From Mimachlamys varia (Eukaryota > Mollusca > Bivalvia > Pectinida > Pectinidae): a DNA stretch of 64,000 nucleotides. The notes beneath the pieces were generated by a model. The model had not been told where the DNA came from. It did no database searches and saw only the letters and a list, made by a program, of their open reading frames with translations. Position 1 is the first letter of the stretch; each line of letters opens with the position of its first letter. The translations under genes were made by a program, and so were the position numbers. The DNA lies in assembly GCA_947623455.1 (NCBI GenBank), contig OX392528.1:50486322-50550321 (forward strand). The letters are read 5' to 3'. Shown here one piece after another: positions 60,920-64,000 of the stretch.

Positions 60920-61072
60920 GACTCTTTCATATGCGTGTTTGTAGGATAGGGATATTCCACCCGAGGGGTCACAAAATGTGGTGAAACCGGAGGCTTGCCG
61001 AGGGTTTTACCACATTTTGTGATCCCGAAGGTGGAATATCCCTATCCTACATACACACATAATGAAAAAGTC
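60920..61072. mobile_element. Fold-back element, about 75-bp arms
   Basis: GTAGGATAGGGATATTCCACC... and its reverse complement ...GGTGGAATATCCCTATCCTAC converge on GGAGGCTTGCCGAGG with about 90% pairing, including GTCACAAAATGTGGT on the arms. Flanking similarity (GACTCTTTCATATGCGTGT against GACTTTTTCATTATGTGTGT) extends the arms. No coding capacity; could be the end of a larger element extending to about 61430. Confidence 0.65.
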
Positions 61073-61340
61073 TTTTTCTCTCATATCAACTACCCGAATA
61101 AGCTCAAAAACCATGAAAATATGTTTAAACAGGCTACCATTTTGAAATTTCAACTTTTTCCGTGAGCTTTTTTGACGAAAACGAATTAGACAGCGTGTTT
61201 AAGCATACCCCATATTTGCAAACAAAGTTTGCGCAGAACAATTAATCTCCTCTTCCTGGTGTTTATGGTTAAAATTTTGTGAAAGGTTTTAATTTTATCA
61301 CGCCGTCGTTTTCTCTTTCCGGCATCAGTTTACCGTATTC

Positions 61341-61380
61341 GTGACGTCACGTCATTGTTGAGCCATTGTGACGTCACGTC
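61341..61380. promoter_or_regulatory. Two identical 13-bp CRE-containing repeats
   Basis: GTGACGTCACGTC occurs at 61341-61353 and again at 61368-61380. Each contains the palindromic cAMP-response element TGACGTCA. They sit between the fold-back at 60920-61072 and an ATG-opened 65-codon frame at 61427, and may be part of the same repetitive element rather than a host promoter. Confidence 0.25.
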
Positions 61381-62429
61381 GCGTGAAATGCTATGTAAGA
61401 TAGATTTTTTTACATAGCTTTCTTACATGGGCAAACTCTATCCAACATGGCGAGATATGAGAGAATCCAGGTTTCTTGTTTTGAAGCAGCTATCAAAGAG
61501 CACTTTTGAGTTGAATAATGTTCATAATCTTCAAATGATTTTTTTGTATCATCATTCAGATGAAGGTTACACAAACGCATGTAATTGCACGTTTAAAATC
61601 TGGGCATATATACTGTACAATTAGGCAACCATGACATACATTGAATTGTCCTTCTTGATCTCTTCGATGGTGTTAGAGCTAAATAAAAATTTTGAGAGAG
61701 AAAAAAATCAAATCCCAAAAGGTCTTAGCTTTTCTTTCAAAAGAGGTGCAGGGCGTTCTAATATTTTGGCAATAAATCTCAAAGATTTAAAGGAATAATG
61801 CATAACTTCAAATAAAAGAACAGCATGTAGTATATTGTCTATAATATGACTATAATATGAACCAGTGGCAATAAAGGTTGCAGCAAATGTTGGGGACAAT
61901 AATATTTATGAGCAGAGCTAACCATCTTGTCAAGTAAAAATTGATAATTTCATCCAAACGTTTATTTATATTTTACATTATTTGTTTACCGAAGCATGGT
62001 TGTTTTACATATATTGTTTATGTGATGCTCCTCATCCCTATCTGACTTCAATGTCAACAAGATCTGTCTAGGTAGAAGAACATATGGTACATCAGAGTAG
62101 GTTTAAATGGTGCTTTTTACTTACATAATAGTCGTTGGGTCTGTCACCAACAGGCGTGTTATGCAATCTATATGCAGGGAGAGTATATCTTAAGGTGCAA
62201 ACAACACCGTCTAGGTAAGTTTGACCTTTCATGGTTTACGTATGTCTGACTGAGATAAACAGAATAGGTAATGCCTTCCATGGACAAGATAAGGCCATAT
62301 TTTACCTTTCGCGTCTTTCATACTATTCCGGTAAAGGTCAAATCTTGTACATATCCATTTGACACCAATGATGTGTGCTTTTTATTCTGTATTTATGGCG
62401 ATGGTAGCTACAAGTTTAGAATCAGCTGA

Positions 62430-62509
62430 GTATTTTAGGCAAGTAGGTGACATAATTGATGATATATATCCATATATCGTCAATTATGGCACAAACTTGC
62501 CTAAAATAC
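62430..62509. ncRNA. 80-nt near-perfect hairpin (pre-miRNA-like or minimal MITE)
   Basis: GTATTTTAGGCAAGT... and ...ACTTGCCTAAAATAC form a 38-bp stem with four mismatches (one a wobble) and a four-base ATCC loop. A stem of this length with few bulges is compatible with a microRNA precursor. However, the stem is also flanked by TA at each end when trimmed by two bases (TA|TTTTAGG...CCTAAAA|TA), which fits a very short TA-inserting MITE. Neither is proven. Confidence 0.3.
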
Positions 62510-62552
62510 ATGACGAAACTTTGAAGCAAACTTAAGAGAAAGTCGAAATAAT

Positions 62553-62795
62553 TCACAAAACCATGTCGCATATGTAAATAATTAAAATATTGAAACAAGA
62601 CATGAAATTATTCAAATAGCTATTAATTTTTCCTCTATCATATTCAGAGGCCATTAAAGATTCAACAGAAATATTAGCTATCTGGACACGCACATTGGGA
62701 ATAGCACTGCTGTTAGGCCTTTTGATGTTCGATATCACAGCTTCAGGCAATTTGCTTGACATAATCATTCGGGTAATAGAAACGCCTTTGATCAT
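62553..62795 (-). CDS. Unrecognised 80-codon open frame, coding-like start
   Basis: Seen: acceptor-like CCCCTAGTAAACAG lies directly before an ATG that opens MIKGVSITRMIMSSKLPEAV, followed by a basic/aliphatic segment with an NIS sequon. Codon use over the first 55 codons looks less AT-skewed than the surroundings; the C-terminal 25 residues are Ile/Phe/Asn-rich and look like read-through into intergenic DNA. No good donor is visible where the character changes (about 62635). Could be an exon remnant or a chance frame. Confidence 0.2.
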   Translation of the reverse strand: MIKGVSITRMIMSSKLPEAVISNIKRPNSSAIPNVRVQIANISVESLMASEYDRGKINSYLNNFMSCFNILIIYICDMVL

Positions 62796-63769
62796 CTGTT
62801 TACTAGGGGAGTTACTTTTGATGACAATATTTTAATCTCTGCATGAGTAACTCCGGAAACATCAAATGATGATAATGTGGGTTTATTTGTAAAATTTTCA
62901 TGAATTGTCAACTCGTTTTCATTTTATATAATTCATATTTTTAATTTATTTCCATCTTTCTAGTCAAAATGCTTGGATGCGTTAAAATGATAAAATTTGC
63001 ATATTTTTATCTGTTTTTGTTTTTGTTTCATTTCATTCAATAAACTCACACTATGAAGGTTTGGTTTTTTCGCACATGCGCAGATAATTTTATCAGTCAT
63101 TCAAAATTCAAACAAATATAAAATAGTGCTGACAACACAAATTAATGTTGATGACGATATCTTGGGTAAGGTTAAGGTTCAAATCTTTGTTGTGACATTT
63201 TGAAAAATCAAAAGAGAGTTATTTATATGGCTTGTCCTTTGAGAATTCTTTAAGAAATAACAAAGGTTGCAATGGCGTTGGCAGTTACCAATAACATACT
63301 CGAGTTCATGTTCAACAGCCTGATTCTAATTTGATACAAAAGAAAATATAATTTTTCCGATTACGCACATTGCTAAAATGACGTTATATTTCAACTCGCC
63401 CACAACTCGTCAACTAAAAATACTTATTGATCTGACTGATATGATAGTCGTGACTTTGTCAGATTAAGAAAAGGTCATCGCTGTAATTCGGGTGTGATTT
63501 AAACCTGATGTATAGTCGCCATGGGACAGTCTGAGTGTCTGAGAAAAAAAATTTATTGAATCTCTTTACAACTTTATGAGAATATCACCACAATAAAAGT
63601 CAATACTGGATTTTGATCTTGATAAAATATTTGACTGCAGAAGTTGTTTAGCCAACTTAGAATTGAGTGACAATTTGGTAGTTTGCATTGGCTGATGAAC
63701 GCTAGTGAACCTCGTGCAAATGAACTGAACTGATACAACTTATTTCAACTTATGTGAATCACTTTTGTT

Positions 63770-63935
63770 GACCTGGATGCAAGCGCTCGAGAGTCTTACT
63801 TGTGGGCGAATAGAAGGTTTTCCCTTGGTTCTAGATACGTTGGACAGGTGACACCATACCTTTTCCCCATAAGGTCGGAGAATGGAACCCACATGCCACA
63901 AATGAATGTCTACTTTCCACTGCACCAACCATAGT
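63770..63935 (-). mobile_element. Probable tRNA-derived SINE
   Basis: Minus strand A-box-like TGGTGCAGTGG (63927-63917) is followed at tRNA-like spacing by B-box-like GGTTCCATTCTCC (63889-63877). The region is also open as a 66-codon frame with a GTAAGA donor, but the two boxes make a SINE the simpler reading. Confidence 0.45.
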
Positions 63936-64000
63936 TTCAACTATATAGAACAAAACTTTAGTAATTGGCTGATGGGAGCGCCATCTCGCGCCGCAATGCA

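Noticed and set aside
63740..63940. Minus-strand exon with donor CAA|GTAAGA
   Set aside because: A- and B-box-like motifs at tRNA spacing make a SINE more likely; not excluded.

Overview
The window looks like nuclear DNA of a lophotrochozoan invertebrate, most likely a bivalve mollusc. It is AT-rich and gene-poor, with long introns, several tRNA-derived SINEs, short inverted-repeat elements and large minisatellites. Genus is not resolvable, and 'bivalve' is an inference from overall character.

The only gene I can assemble with confidence is on the minus strand: a secreted or membrane-anchored EGF-family (ERBB/EGFR-type) growth-factor precursor. Exon A (35483-36019) carries the start codon, signal peptide, a polar pro-region, a furin-type RHRR site and cysteines 1-4 of an EGF module. 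Exon B (18165-18276) carries cysteines 5-6 and the juxtamembrane segment. The intron between them is about 17.2 kb, interrupts the EGF module between C4 and C5, and joins in matching phase. The expected transmembrane and cytoplasmic exons are not identified. A GC-richer block at 36380-36730 is a candidate promoter or 5' UTR exon. A second minus-strand gene may start near 58.7-58.96 kb, where a TATA-less promoter signature (TCTCGCGAGA, ETS and YY1-like sites) precedes a five-codon first coding exon with a good splice donor. Other exon-like segments are listed at low confidence.

Layout: 0.1-2.2 kb, dispersed repeat, exon-like minus ORFs and a 25-bp minisatellite. 2.2-18 kb, AT-rich DNA with dispersed-repeat copies, one SINE and a few exon candidates. 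18-36 kb, the EGF-ligand gene with SINEs, a direct duplication and repeat copies in its intron. 37.3-40.2 kb, 36-bp minisatellite. 42-43.6 kb, 67-bp minisatellite followed by a SINE. 45.8-49.6 kb, a mosaic of SINE, TTAA-flanked MITE, dispersed repeats, a nested MITE and a fold-back element. 50.1-54.3 kb, 33-bp minisatellite split cleanly by a 921-bp TA-flanked non-autonomous transposon. 55-64 kb, more MITEs and repeats, the candidate promoter, a long fold-back and a near-perfect 80-nt hairpin.

The longest open frames (549, 589 and 422 codons) all lie inside minisatellites whose periods are multiples of three, and are almost certainly not genes.
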